From the NCBI GenBank assembly GCA_015680685.1, contig MNCI01035854.1:38647-69283 (forward strand): a stretch of 30,637 nucleotides of DNA, written 5' to 3'. The position numbers and the translations under genes are program-made. This stretch comes from Gnetum montanum (Eukaryota > Streptophyta > Gnetopsida > Gnetales > Gnetaceae). The notes below the pieces were generated by a model. The model did not search any database and was not told where the DNA came from. It worked only from the letters and a program-made list of their open reading frames with translations. How positions within the stretch are numbered: the first letter of the stretch is position 1; every line of letters begins with the position of its first letter. Shown in pieces: positions 10,106-20,718 of the stretch.

Positions 10106-10270
10106 TTGTTATTAAGGGAGGGGGTGTTGGAACCCAAATAATTGAAATATAGTTACACCCCAAGATAAATAGAAGCTTAGAACTACATGCTACCTAGTAG
10201 AATCAAATTTGTAACCTAAGGTTACAAGCCAACACCCTTACCACTAGGCTAACATTTCATTGTTATTAAG
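10106..10270 (-). mobile_element. tRNA-derived SINE-like unit, copy 1
   Basis: On the minus strand the head reads TAGCCTAGTGG (10251-10241), a good Pol III box A. Thirty-one bases later comes AATTTGATTCT (10209-10199), a box B with several matches to GGTTCGANTCC. This is tRNA-like spacing. The body runs to 10117. The 11-mer TTGTTATTAAG occurs on both sides (10106-10116 and 10260-10270), a plausible target-site duplication. A copia polypurine tract plus LTR start (GGGAGGGGGTGTTGGAA) is the main alternative, because the plus strand looks similar. Confidence 0.6.
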
Positions 10271-10421
10271 GGGTGTTGGAACTTGAAATAAGTGAAACAT
10301 AGGTACATCCCAATATTTATAGAATTTTATAACTCAGTGCTATCTAGTAAAATTAAACATATGGCCTAAGGTTACTAGGACAAGAACTATACTACTAGGC
10401 TAATGCCTCATTGTTATTAAG
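10257..10421 (-). mobile_element. tRNA-derived SINE-like unit, copy 2
   Basis: This diverged copy is head-to-tail with copy 1. Box A (TAGCCTAGTAG, 10402-10392) and a weaker box B (10359-10349) are 32 bases apart. The body (10271-10407) is flanked by the perfect 14-mer TCATTGTTATTAAG at 10257-10270 and 10408-10421. Shared flanks suggest serial insertion into the same site or tandem duplication of one unit. Confidence 0.6.
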
Positions 10422-10970
10422 AGTTGGATTACATTATTCTTATTATTAGAAGAAAACTTTTTTGTAGTCTTATCTAACCTGTATTATTATATGAATATGT
10501 TGTAGGAGGATCTTCTCTTTCTATATATAATTGAAAAAAACTTAAAGTATGTACAAAAATAGTTTCTTATATATGAATTTCAAGTGAAAATATAGCCTTC
10601 TTATGATATCTTGCTTCTAGAAATAAATTTGCTTCCTTTTGAAGTTGAACCCCTTTGTTATTCTATTACATATACTCAAAAGTTCAGCACATGGAGGAAG
10701 TCAATTATGTTAAGGAGATTATGAATGCTACACAAGAAAATTGATGGTTGCATCAAGGAAAACTATGCCTTTAGCCATGAAATATTGTAATGGGAAATTT
10801 TTTTAAAAAAAGGCTCTTTTGAAAGACTATAAAAAATGTATTGGTTAAACTTTGGTTGAACACGTTAAAAAAACCATTTTTATTTACATTCTATTAGAAA
10901 AGGTTTGTTATCTAGTACTCAAAAATATATATTCTTAGTTTCTTTTATTTAAGGAATCAAATCACTAGTG
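10422..10970. other. AT-rich sequence upstream of LINE remnant
   Basis: No intact gene is seen. Short LINE-like fragments may extend here ahead of the better preserved piece at 10971, but stops are too frequent to place domains. Confidence 0.35.
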
Positions 10971-11367
10971 CAAGAATGAGCTCTCATCATCTCCTTGTTG
11001 AGACAAGTTGTTGGATCAATTTACCAAGATAAGAGTGTATTTGTAGACTATGTAAACAAAGTATTGAGGATGAAGAGCATATGTTTTTATTTCATCCATC
11101 TTTAGCTCACATTCAAATGAATTATAATATTAACTGCAATTTACTAATTGTTTTTTTTTTTCAAATTGACCTTATCTACATGGCCATAATAAAAAATTGT
11201 TATTTCTATTTTCTTTTTTAACCATATGTGCACTAACCTTGTTCAAGTTATGATACACAGGTATCATGAATTGAATAGATCTTGGAACATGGGGCATTAC
11301 ATCATGTTTTTGGTGTATATAATTACTTGTATTATATGCTTGCTTGTTTATTTTATGAAATTTAAAC
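10971..11367 (+). mobile_element. LINE ORF2 C-terminal remnant, blocks X1 and Y1
   Basis: The plus strand reads ALSSHHLLVETSCWINL, a stop, then ECICRLCKQSIEDEEHMFLF. This is the C-terminal zinc-binding pattern of LINE reverse transcriptases (Cys-x2-Cys followed by EDEEH and an aromatic pair). Block X1 (10971-11247) recurs at 20424-20718 and block Y1 (11248-11367) at 21795-21905. The block stops at 11367, where A2 is inserted, and resumes at 19596. Confidence 0.6.
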
Positions 11368-12160
11368 TGATGAGTGGCAAGGTACCCCTACACGCAACCA
11401 TACGAATACGAGCATTTCATGCACGATCCTGTCAAACTCCAAGGACCAAGTGCTTATGTGCCTTAATGGAATACTCAGGGTTAATTAATCATTGTCTTCC
11501 AAAACTTACTTGTATGGTCACGGTTGTATGGTTAAGTACGCTTGAGGTATATGATTTTTATAACTTTTGTATTTTTGATGTCTTCTAATAATAAAGGAGA
11601 GGGAGAGAGAACTAAGTGGCTACTTACATTAACTATTCATTAATTAAGTTCTAAATGTTCCCAACACTAGTATCCATTCCCACTTGCCGTACACATCCTG
11701 AACCAGTGCAACACTGCTGGGGTTACCAAACACTAATCGTTACTGGGTTACCAAGCACTATACGCATGCTCGAAGTGGTCGTACTGAGTGTATTTAACTA
11801 AGGGGGTTGAAGGTTGAGAGAGATATTAATTAACTAGAAAAGTGTTAAACAATCATTAATTATGAATTAGCTTAATCTGTATGCTGTAAGGTTTATCATA
11901 AAGTTCATCTTTATTGCTGTACACAAAATTGTGCTTAAGTACAAATTGCTTGAATAAAGATCTGTTCACTCTATGACTCCTACTATGGGCACATAGAAAT
12001 AATTCTAACTCTAGAATGATAAAATTGCAAGAGTTTGGCTAGGGGTCTAAATCTAATTATTTTGGAACCAAGGGTGCCACCTATTATTTATAGAAGATGA
12101 GGTAGGACACAATATCGTGTATGCGATATCACATGGTGGATGTGATATCGCGATTCATCA
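11368..12160 (-). mobile_element. 3' LTR of A2
   Basis: 793 bp running TGATGAG...TTCATCA on the plus strand. It aligns along its length with 18788-19595. The minus-strand TATA region is near 12092 and the palindrome array is reduced to about three units at 12110-12155. Confidence 0.88.
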
Positions 12161-12170
12161 TACCCCCATG
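12161..12170 (-). promoter_or_regulatory. Polypurine tract of A2
   Basis: On the minus strand CATGGGGGTA directly precedes the LTR start, the expected place for plus-strand priming. Confidence 0.65.
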
Positions 12171-13863
12171 ACTAAATGAAAACTAGTCCTCAAGTTCCTT
12201 ACAAAATATTGGGAAGGTATGNTAAGATTGCGCCTTCCGTTGTCCATCCATAGCCGTGCCATCAATCTTGTTCTTTGCACAACCGTTCTAGCACTAGTCC
12301 ATCCTGAGTGTTTTCTCTAGGTCCAGTCCATTGCTGTATGATTGCCATCTACACACACAACATAGTCACATATGAGCAAGGATAAATAAATCACAATATA
12401 GTTGATACCTTGCCTCGGTGTAAGATCCATTAGTTGAGTTGTGATATGGCCAATACGGATTCTAGAGATATAACACTGGCGACTACCCAAGGTGTAGGGG
12501 TTAGGAAAAATTGAAAAAATTGGACCAGTGCCCCCATGACTAAGAGCAATCCTCCAGTAGTGATAGAATAGAAAAAGATAATGAATAATAAAGATGGAGA
12601 AAAAGAAACAATGGAAAGACCAATAAAATGGATGTTAGAGATGGGAATGAAATAAAAAAAATGTTGATTATGAAAATGTTTAAGGAAAAGAAGTTAACTG
12701 ATGCACCAAATAGGAATGCCAGTGGGTCCTCCCCAAAGCAGGATCATTCCCTTTATGCCCTGACAAACCCATATTCAAGGAGTGTGTAGGCTCTGGAAAT
12801 GTTGTTTGGAAGCAAGAGTTAAAGACTTAACCATAAGAATCCACCAAAGAGAAAACAATGCATCAACCAAGATAGAGACTACTGATACAATTGGCAATGA
12901 AGTGGGAAATGGAGAAAGAATGATGGGAAGAAGAGAATAGAATGGAGTCCCAAGAACAAGGTGGTGTACAGCCCCTTGTGTATTTATGGTTAATGTGACT
13001 GAGTAGATCTCATTCCAAATATAGCCTCAAAAAATCCACATCTAGTGACTTCATATTAATACACTTGGCCAATTCATCCACTTGAAGTAACAAGAATGCT
13101 TCTGCCAAAGAGTCAACACCATTCCAAGGAAAAACGAGAAAGGGAGAAGTAGGAAGCGAGAAAGGGCCTTAGTTAGAGAAAACATGTTTGTTTAGTTCCA
13201 TAACCAGTGCTTGTAGTTGAGATGATTATTTTGTCTAAGGGGTGTGCTTTGAATTCTCACTATTTTTTTTACGTGAGAACCACACCATGCAAAGACTTAT
13301 TTTTATTGGCTCAGCTTCCCAATAATAGAGCAATGTCGGAATGGTAAGAAAAACTCAAGAAGAAAACATCCAAGCACCCAAGAGAATAGCCAACACAAAT
13401 GCATCAAATCCCTTTGAAGTCACATCCTTTTCAGTCCTTGAGTCTTTCTTTAGTTTGAGAAATGCCCAATCATCAATTCATTAATAGTTTTATTATTAAA
13501 GAAGGGGACTGTATAGTTCCAAGCTAAGAGAGACCATAGAAATTCATGAATGCATGGATGACGTGGACTCATTGCCTGTTATATCAAAAGAACCATACCT
13601 TAGTATCAACATTATAACTCAAAGGTAAAAATCAAACATTAACAATCAATAGAATACAGTTCATAGCACCATCAGGAGCACTTATTAGGTGACGAATCTA
13701 ACAAAACAAAACAACAGAAAAAAAAACCAAAAACAAACAGTCACACAAAGAAATGAGAAAGTATAAACGATGTTGCAAAACAAAAACAAGAAAAATTAAA
13801 GAAATTTTTAAAACAAAAATGTGTAAAACAAAAACTTAAAAAGGAACTAAGGGCCTCAAATGC
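12171..13863 (-). other. Long 3' internal region of A2, no readable gene
   Basis: Athila-type elements often carry an env-like frame between pol and the 3' LTR. Here no sustained frame is visible on either strand. There is one N at 12222 and a second CCCCCATGACTAA copy near 12529. The right part (13634-13720) aligns with A1 at 40-130, so it is family sequence rather than a foreign insertion. Confidence 0.6.
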
Positions 13864-14179
13864 TTAGAAGAGGTGGTCATCTCCCCCATGATTGAGTTGG
13901 AAAGAGGAGATTCGAAATAGTGAGTAGGGTTGTCCCTTCTTAGAGGTATTATGTGCACAAAATGTTTTAAATTCATGGAAGGGTTTGGTCTGTTGCACAT
14001 TGACTAACAATCTCTTATCAGGGCTCTTAGGTTTGTATATGGTCATGGCCCCTGAAGGAAAGGTTGCATGAATAATGTAAGGTCCTTCCCATAGTGTTTG
14101 AAATATTGTGCATTGGGGTGCATGTGTGAGGTTCCAGTAGAGAACCTTATCTCTTAGTTGATACTTAACGTTATCTCTA
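13864..14179 (-). pseudogene. Integrase C-terminal remnant of A2
   Basis: The open part reads MTIYKPKSPDKRLLVNVQQT and matches A1 at about 410-350. Upstream, the LTR-distal integrase core and zinc finger are missing: sequence equivalent to A1 positions ~540-1480 is absent. The join lies at 14137-14209, where a 30-bp segment is present twice. Confidence 0.8.
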
Positions 14180-14227
14180 GTAAAGAACCTTATCTCCTAG
14201 TTGATACTTGGCTCTATGAAGAAACTG

Positions 14228-14710
14228 TTATTTCTTCCTAAGGTCCAGCTCCTGTGGTGTTTGTTGAGTAAGGAGATAGGTCAGAATGCTACTATACCAG
14301 TTCATCTTCGTGGGTAGTTGGTTATTCGCTACACTAGCAAAGAGGGCTTCATCAGGAAAATGATCAAACATTGCATATTCATCTTCTTTGTTGTCCCAGT
14401 GCAACCGAGATAAATGATCTACAACTACGTTCTCGGTGCCTTTCCGATCGATCGTCATTAGATCGAACTCCTGTAGAATTACCAGCCATCGTATAATACG
14501 ATGGCTAACCATTGGCTTGTTTAAGAGGAACTGGATTGCACTATGATCCGTGTGGATGAACACTCTGGAACTTAACACATAGTGCCTAAACTTATCCAGT
14601 GCAAACACTACAGCCATTAATTCTTTCTCTATAGTTATGTAGTTAAGTTGTGCATCGACGATACTTCTACTTACATAGTGGATGTAGTAAGGGCATTTTT
14701 GGTCATCTAA
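14228..14710 (-). pseudogene. RNase H domain of A2
   Basis: The open segment 14617-14228 encodes VVFALDKFRHYVLSSRVFIH, then TDHSAIQFLLNKP, LQEFDLMTIDRKGTENVV and DHLSRLHW, closely like A1. The first part of the domain (up to ~14760, with SNYALGAVLT) is in the preceding RT frame, separated by a stop or shift near 14710. Inactive as a unit. Confidence 0.83.
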
Positions 14711-15433
14711 CTATGTAAGTACGGCTCCTAAGGCATAATTGGATGTATCAGTCATGCTGTGGAACAGTCTGGACCAATCAGGAGCTTGTAGAATGGGAGT
14801 TTCTACTAGCTTTTGTTTCAGGGTTTGGAATGCTTGTTCACATTGCTTGGTCCACTCAAAAAGTATGTCCTTCTTTGTTAGCTCTACCAATGGTTTGGTA
14901 ATCTTGGAGAAGTTCTCAATAAATATCCTATAGTACCCAGTGTGTCGAAGGAATGACCGAATGTCTTTGACAGTTTCCGGTTGATCAATGATTCCTTGGA
15001 TAACCCTAATTTTATTTGGGTCTACCTCTATTCCTGCATGTGAAATCTTATGCCCAAGTACTATGCCTTCTTGGACCATTAAATAGCTTTTCTAGCCAGT
15101 TGAGCCTTAGATTTGTTTCTATGCATCCTGTCAATACTTTCTCTAATCGGTCCAAGGCTTGATCAAAACTTGTTCCATAGGTGGAGAAGTTGTCCATAAA
15201 GACTTCCACTTCGTTCCCTATCTGCTACTGGAATATGCTTAGAACTAGACGTTGAAACGTGGTAGGAGCATTACACAAGTCAAACAACATTTGTTTATAC
15301 GCAAACATTCAATCGTCTCTGTGGTTGTTTTTGAGGTTTCATGGAGGGGTCAATGTAAATCCTATGCTGACATATCCTAGGATCTATTCTAGTTAATTCA
15401 GGATATGAACAAGCAAATGCTTTTAAACAATTT
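14711..15433 (-). pseudogene. Reverse transcriptase of A2 with palm deletion
   Basis: The thumb part (15079-14711) has GIVLGHKISHAGIEVD and IRSFLRHTGYYRIFIENF. The catalytic box at 15200-15186 reads FMDNF, with the second Asp changed to Asn. The N-terminal part (15537-15295) has YPELTRIDPRICQHRIYIDP. Between them, near 15300, about 325 bp of palm present in A1 (2535-2860) is missing. The 5' part runs into the 110-bp tandem repeat. RT activity is not possible. Confidence 0.85.
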
Positions 15434-15969
15434 TTTATTACCTTTAGTAGTCTTCCTTTTTGTTTGGAAGTAAGTCTTGCGTTCATGATTACCGATTTTC
15501 CATTTTCAAGAATCATATATTCCAGACCGGTTGGCAATGGTTTATTATTACCTTTAGTAGTCTTCCTTTTTGTTTGGAAGTAAGTCTTGCGTTCATGATT
15601 ACCGATTTTCCATTTTCAAGAATCATATATTCCAGACCGGTTGGCAATGGTTTATTATTACCTTTAGTAGTCTTCCTTTTTGTTTGGAAGTAAGTCTTGC
15701 GTTCATGATTACCGATTTTCCATTTTCAAGAATCATATATTCCAGACCGGTTGGCAATGGTTTATTATTACCTTTAGTAGTCTTCCTTTTTGTTTGGAAG
15801 TAAGTCTTGCGTTCATGATTACCGATTTTCCATTTTCAAGAATCATATATTCCAGACCGGTTGGCAATGGTTTATTATTACCTTTAGTAGTCTTCCTTTT
15901 TGTTTGGAAGTAAGTCTTGCGTTCATGATTACCGATTTTCCATTTTCAAGAATCATATATTCCAGACCG
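15434..15969. repeat. 110-bp tandem repeat, about 4.9 copies
   Basis: The unit beginning TTATTACCTTTAGTAG repeats every 110 bp (copies at about 15434, 15544, 15654, 15764 and 15874). Copies look identical, and the last stops at the N at 15970. The unit is RT N-terminal sequence (A1 equivalent ~2985-3095). As 110 is not a multiple of three, it breaks the RT frame. It is either a recent expansion or an assembly product. Confidence 0.9.
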
Positions 15970-15970
15970 N

Positions 15971-16848
15971 AAAAGTGTTCTTCTTAGATATTTCCAAGGA
16001 AAGATCATGGATTCCTAGGCGTGCATCTATAGCACTTAGCCATGTCCTTCCCATTATTATTGGGAAGTCCCCTTTACCGTTATTCACTTGTATCACTAGG
16101 AAATTAGCTAGGTATGACCACCCATACATAGTGGTGACGATGTCCTCCACTAATTCCAAGGGAACAATGATGGATTGGTCAGCCAGCTCTAGGCGAATAT
16201 TGCTCTTCTTTAATGGAGGTAGGTTCTAGGCTTTGTACATTTTCTTGTGATATTAAGTTGACTCTAGAACCTAAATCTAGAAGAGCTTTGCATGGCTAAT
16301 TCCCAGCGATTTGGAGATAGATTACAGGGCTTCGAGGATCAGAGAATTTCCTAGGAAGGTGGCCAACCTTGATCCAATCAGTAACAACATGTGTTAACAT
16401 AACCGTATGCGTTGAGCTTGGTGTTTGGTTCAAAGGGAGCTCTAAAGTTTTATTTGATGGGGAGGCATTTAGAGGCTCAACCGCTTGTGGTTGTAAGGGC
16501 TTGGTTGGACTATTGGTTCTGAACAAAGGTCTTTTCTTCATATGGTTGTTAGAACCAATGGTGGGTTGAGGATTTACAGCCCTTGTGGCATTGCGTTGTT
16601 GTGGTTGAGTAGGGGAGTTCCCCTTGCATTGCTGGAGCAGGTGGTAATGGAGCTATTGGTGTGAGAGCTGTAGATGGATTTGAAGGATGGTATATTTGTG
16701 GGTTATCTCCCCTAGAAGGAGTTCTATAATACTCATAGGCTTGGTAGTGATGTTGTGATGTAACAGAGTCACATGGAGAGATTGGATGTTGCATGTAGTA
16801 GCCATATGGGTTAGGTTGCCGGTATGGGTATTGTTGCCTTGGTGATGG
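15971..16848 (-). pseudogene. Protease and gag-pol linker of A2
   Basis: The segment 16159-15971 has GDFPIIMGRTWLSAIDARLG, the distal protease motif, as in A1. The active site near 16290-16260 reads ALLDLGSRVNLIS, a DLG triad usual in Athila proteases, but a stop precedes it. The linker 16541-16296 (RTNSPTKPLQPQAVEPLNAS and following) is Pro/Asn-rich. About 350 bp between protease and RT, present in A1, is lost at the N at 15970. Confidence 0.78.
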
Positions 16849-17418
16849 NNNNNNNNNNNNNNNNNNNNNNNNNNNNNNNNNNNNNNNNNNNNNNNNNNNN
16901 NNNNNNNNNNNNNNNNNNNNNNNNNNNNNNNNNNNNNNNNNNNNNNNNNNNNNNNNNNNNNNNNNNNNNNNNNNNNNNNNNNNNNNNNNNNNNNNNNNNN
17001 NNNNNNNNNNNNNNNNNNNNNNNNNNNNNNNNNNNNNNNNNNNNNNNNNNNNNNNNNNNNNNNNNNNNNNNNNNNNNNNNNNNNNNNNNNNNNNNNNNNN
17101 NNNNNNNNNNNNNNNNNNNNNNNNNNNNNNNNNNNNNNNNNNNNNNNNNNNNNNNNNNNNNNNNNNNNNNNNNNNNNNNNNNNNNNNNNNNNNNNNNNNN
17201 NNNNNNNNNNNNNNNNNNNNNNNNNNNNNNNNNNNNNNNNNNNNNNNNNNNNNNNNNNNNNNNNNNNNNNNNNNNNNNNNNNNNNNNNNNNNNNNNNNNN
17301 NNNNNNNNNNNNNNNNNNNNNNNNNNNNNNNNNNNNNNNNNNNNNNNNNNNNNNNNNNNNNNNNNNNNNNNNNNNNNNNNNNNNNNNNNNNNNNNNNNNN
17401 NNNNNNNNNNNNNNNNNN
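16849..17418. other. Assembly gap (570 N)
   Basis: An unbroken run of N inside A2 gag. The flanks are both gag on the minus strand. Other single Ns are at 12222, 15970 and 27426. Confidence 1.
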
Positions 17419-18643
17419 CTTGGGAGTACGTTTGGTACTTATCATTGAATAGTTCTAACATTGTACTCCACCTCCAAATGGATTTCGGTTCTAAGGACCA
17501 GTACCAAATTTCAGCTTCTTTCACTAGTGTCCTTGGGAACAACTTCAGTTTTTGCCATTCATTTTCTATGTTTTGCAAGGCACATGCATCATGGAATGCT
17601 TGTAAATGATTTTGAGGATCAATGTTGTATCCCCCTTCAAATCATGGGATGTTGTTCATGTCTAACCTCTTGATCCTACTATCCTTTTGGTGCCTTGTTG
17701 GAACTCTTACAACCTCCGTTATATCTAGCATGCTTCTAGTTGCAAGTAGGGGTTCTTTGTGATCGTCTCGTTCATAGCGTCTATGGTGTCTATGCGGTTC
17801 CCTACTCTCCCTTCTTCTATGTCTTGATTCTTTAGAGTGCCCTTGATATCGTTGTCGATTGTCTTGTTGATGACTTTCACTTCGTTTTCCCTTATCCTCA
17901 CGATTGGTTTCCCTATGACTGTGTCTGGACACTGAAGGAGAGGGTGAAGATGATGATGAAGGTGAAGAAGAAGGAGAACCATCGCCATGATGATGTTTTC
18001 TTCCTTCTCTTTGATGTTCTTAGCCTCGATGGTGATCACGATCCGAACATCTGGCCTTATCATGTGTTCATGTTTCTTCGTTGAACACTTCATGTTTGTG
18101 GGTATCAAAACCAGGGTTGTGAATAGTGGAGTGGAGGTTCTGATACACTACCTCCTGACCAATGTTAGGACGAGGAACATTTTTTTGTGGGGAACCTGTT
18201 GAGGCAAGTTCACCATCCTCAATTTTTCTCAAAACGTGTGGAGCATCATGGGGCCATTTACCCTTCAAAGATGTATGATATCTCTCTTGTCGTAAGTCCC
18301 TTTGATGTTGCACTTCTGTGGGATGATAGTCTATGGAGTCATGGTCACATGAAATGTATTCTGCATATAAAATTGGCATGCCTATTCGTGTGAGAGCACG
18401 AAGGAGCATGTTGGAAACTGATCGATCTAGAGGCAACACTATGTTACCCTCCAAGTCTCTCCAACATAGTTGTTCGTCTTGGTGGAGAATAAAGGTGAAA
18501 TCGAGTACATACTCATCGGGATGAGTATATACCACACGAAAATGTTGAGGAACTGGTAGATCCTGGTTATGTGTATTATGTTGCCGATTGCCTCTTGCGT
18601 TAGTCCTAGGCAGTGAAGTGCTCTTATGCAAAGAAGAAGACAT
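17419..18643 (-). pseudogene. Gag of A2, single frame with nonsense codons
   Basis: The ATG at 18643 starts MSSSLHKSTSLPRTN. The N-terminal domain of about 120 residues has LCWRDLEGNIVLP and a NMLLRALTRIGM segment, shared with A3. A His/Ser/Arg-rich basic tract follows (about 18060-17700), then the Retrotrans_gag core near 17640-17430 with LKLFPRTLVKEAEIWYWSLE. The reading frame is kept from 18643 to the gap and is cut only by stops near 18068, 18005 and 17642. The last looks like CGA to TGA before FEGGYN. The C-terminal part lies in the gap. Confidence 0.82.
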
Positions 18644-18768
18644 CTTGTCTTGTTCAGTGTGCAATGTACTATTGTCTCGTCTTTCTTTGATTAACCCTAA
18701 GGGTTCATTCTAACGTTCCAATGATATGAATGATTTCCTATGTCCTACACAACGCACAAACAACTAAG

Positions 18769-18786
18769 TTCCCGACAACGGTGCTA
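18769..18786 (-). promoter_or_regulatory. Primer binding site of A2, tRNA-Asp type, decayed
   Basis: On the minus strand TAGCACCGTTGTCGGGAA follows the LTR by one base. It matches the complement of the plant tRNA-Asp 3' end (TGGCGCCGTTGCCGGGGA) at 14 of 18 positions, and all four differences are G-to-A or C-to-T. Confidence 0.75.
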
Positions 18787-18787
18787 A

Positions 18788-19595
18788 TGATGAGTGGCGA
18801 GGTACCCCTACACTCAACCATACGAATACAAGCGTTTCACGCATGATCTGGTCGAACTCCAAGGACCACGTGCTTATGCGCCTTAATGGAACACTCAAGG
18901 TTAATCAATCGTTGTCTTCCAAAACTTACTTGTATTTTCACGGTTGTATGGTTAAGTAAGCTTGAGGTATATGATTTTTATAGCTTTTGTATTTTTTATG
19001 TCTTCTACTAATAAAGGAGAGGGAGAGAGAACTAAGTGGCTAACTTACATTAACTATTGATTAATTAAGTTCTAAATGTTCCTAACACCAATATCCATTC
19101 CCACTTGTCGTACACATCCTAAACCAATGCAACGCTGTTGGGGTTACCAAACACTAATCGTTACTGGGTTACCAAGTGCTACACACATGCTCGAAGCGGT
19201 CGTACTAAGTGTATTTAACTAAGGGGGTTGAAGGTTGAGAGAGATATTAATTAACTAAGAAAGCATTAAAAAATCATTAATTACTAATTAGCTTAATCTG
19301 TATGCTACAAGGTTTATCATAAATTTGGTCTTTATTGTCGTACACAAAATTGTGCTCAAGTACAATTTGCTCGAATAAAGATCCATTCACTCTATGACTC
19401 TTACTGTGGACACACAGAAATAATTCTAACTTTGGAATGACAAAACTGCAAGAGTCTGGCTAAGGGTCTAAATCTAATTGTTTTGGAACCAATGGTACCG
19501 CCTCTTATTTATAGAAGATGAGGCAGGACGCGATATTGCATGGTGGATGTGATATCACGTGCACGATATCGCGTACGCAATATCACAATTCATCA
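18788..19595 (-). mobile_element. 5' LTR of A2
   Basis: 808 bp from TGATGAGTGG to TTCATCA on the plus strand. The minus-strand TATA region is near 19507 (CTATAAATAAG read on minus), about 90 bp from the LTR start. Four GATATC-type palindromes lie at 19529-19590. Confidence 0.88.
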
Positions 19596-20423
19596 AAAAC
19601 CAAAAGTAAGATTTTGTTACATTTGAAGAGCTACATGATCTATTAGATAGATATTGTATTTGTATGATGAAAGTTAAATTTTGACTCAATAAAGTGGTTA
19701 ACTAACACTAAATGTAATAACAAAAGATCATATAGACCTCTTACTACAATATTATATTTTTTTGTCAAATATTTAATTTGAGGTTAATCAAGAAAAACAT
19801 GATGTTTCTCCTTAATATTTCCTGATGCACATAACACATCATATATGTTCTTCTCTAAGAAGTTGCATCCATCTTCCACTCTCTATCCTAAGATAATGTG
19901 AACTTAAATGAAGCTTCTTAATGAAAATGCAACATCTCATCAGAAGTATAGGTGATAGATAGTAAACTTTTAAGTTAATTGGTCACCTCTAATGCATTCC
20001 AAATAATTTTTTCTTGCCTTCTACATTTGACCATAACTTTGTTGAAACGCCTAATCTAACTTATGAATTTGCTTTGGATTACTTTGTATCTTCTCCAATG
20101 ACATATTCGAAGTCTTTAATCATTGTATCCCTTAGAAATATTGTTCCTACTCTTTTTTCTTCAAGAATTTCTTAAGAAAATTTGATTCATTTTGTTTTTG
20201 CTAATTTTTGAGTATAAGCAACCAAATGATAAATAGCTCTTACTTATGGAGGAAGTAGATTACACTCCAGTAGAAGCTTGAAATAGGATATTTCTACTTT
20301 CATCTTTAATTCATAAAGTAAAAACATCCTATATACTCTTTCAAACATCTCACAAGTCCTTCATTGATAATCTTTTTTGGTTGATGGCCTTATGCTAAGC
20401 ATGGGAATATTGATGTCAACACT
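19596..20423 (-). mobile_element. LINE remnant, block Z1
   Basis: It is collinear with 21906-22760 (Z2) at clear but imperfect similarity. On the minus strand a short EKHHVFLD stretch corresponds to DEKHVFLSYP in Z2, a LINE C-terminal motif. It continues the block interrupted by A2. It lacks about 90 bp that Z2 has at its right end. Confidence 0.6.
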
Positions 20424-20718
20424 CTCATCTCTCCTTGTTGATAGGTTATTAGATCAATTTATTGAAAAAACAACATATTTATAGACTATGCAAATAAAGC
20501 ATTGATGATGAACACCATATCTTTTTATAATTTGTTAATTTTTTTTTCAAACTAAAACTATCTCCTTGGGACATTATATCAATGATGTTTTCAACATTCT
20601 TCAAAATTGTGTTGAGGCTTTGTAACCATCCAAAAAATCATTGTGATTTCCTAGATGTAATAAAAATTTCTTGTTTATAATTTCTTAATTAACCATATGT
20701 GCACTAACCTTGTTCAAG
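20424..20718 (+). mobile_element. LINE remnant, block X2
   Basis: It matches X1 (10971-11247): the CTCTCCTTGTTGA start, the IYRLCK/SIDDEH-like zinc motif and the shared end AACCATATGTGCACTAACC through GTTCAAG. X1 lacks about 100 bp found here at roughly 20560-20665. Confidence 0.6.

Larger units (their letters stand above)
11368..19595 (-). mobile_element. Athila/Tat-like Ty3/gypsy element A2, nearly complete outline
   Basis: Both LTRs are present (11368-12160 and 18788-19595), roughly 90% identical by eye. The minus-strand order is 5' LTR, tRNA-Asp-type primer site, gag, protease, RT, RNase H, an integrase C-terminus, a long noncoding 3' region, a polypurine tract and 3' LTR. Flanks TAAAC (11363-11367) and AAAAC (19596-19600) are a target-site duplication with one change, confirmed by the empty site at 21906-21910. 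Internal losses are the integrase core, part of the RT palm and part of the RT-to-protease segment. An N gap hides part of gag. Confidence 0.9.

Noticed and set aside
10199-10251. A functional tRNA gene
   Set aside because: The boxes are spaced like a tRNA but the arms do not pair convincingly and box B is decayed.
10112-10260. Copia polypurine tract and LTR start (GGGAGGGGG then TGTTGGAAC)
   Set aside because: The same sequence repeats within about 150 bp, has tRNA-like A and B boxes on the minus strand and 11-14 bp flanking repeats, which suit a SINE better. Not excluded.
11226-11588. 120-residue plus-strand frame
   Set aside because: It crosses the junction of host block Y1 and the A2 LTR at 11367/11368, so it is fortuitous.
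15460-16229. Series of identical 65-109 residue plus-strand frames
   Set aside because: They are antisense readings of the 110-bp repeat of RT sequence.
16824-17609. Long frames crossing the N gap
   Set aside because: They are open only because N codons are not read as stops.
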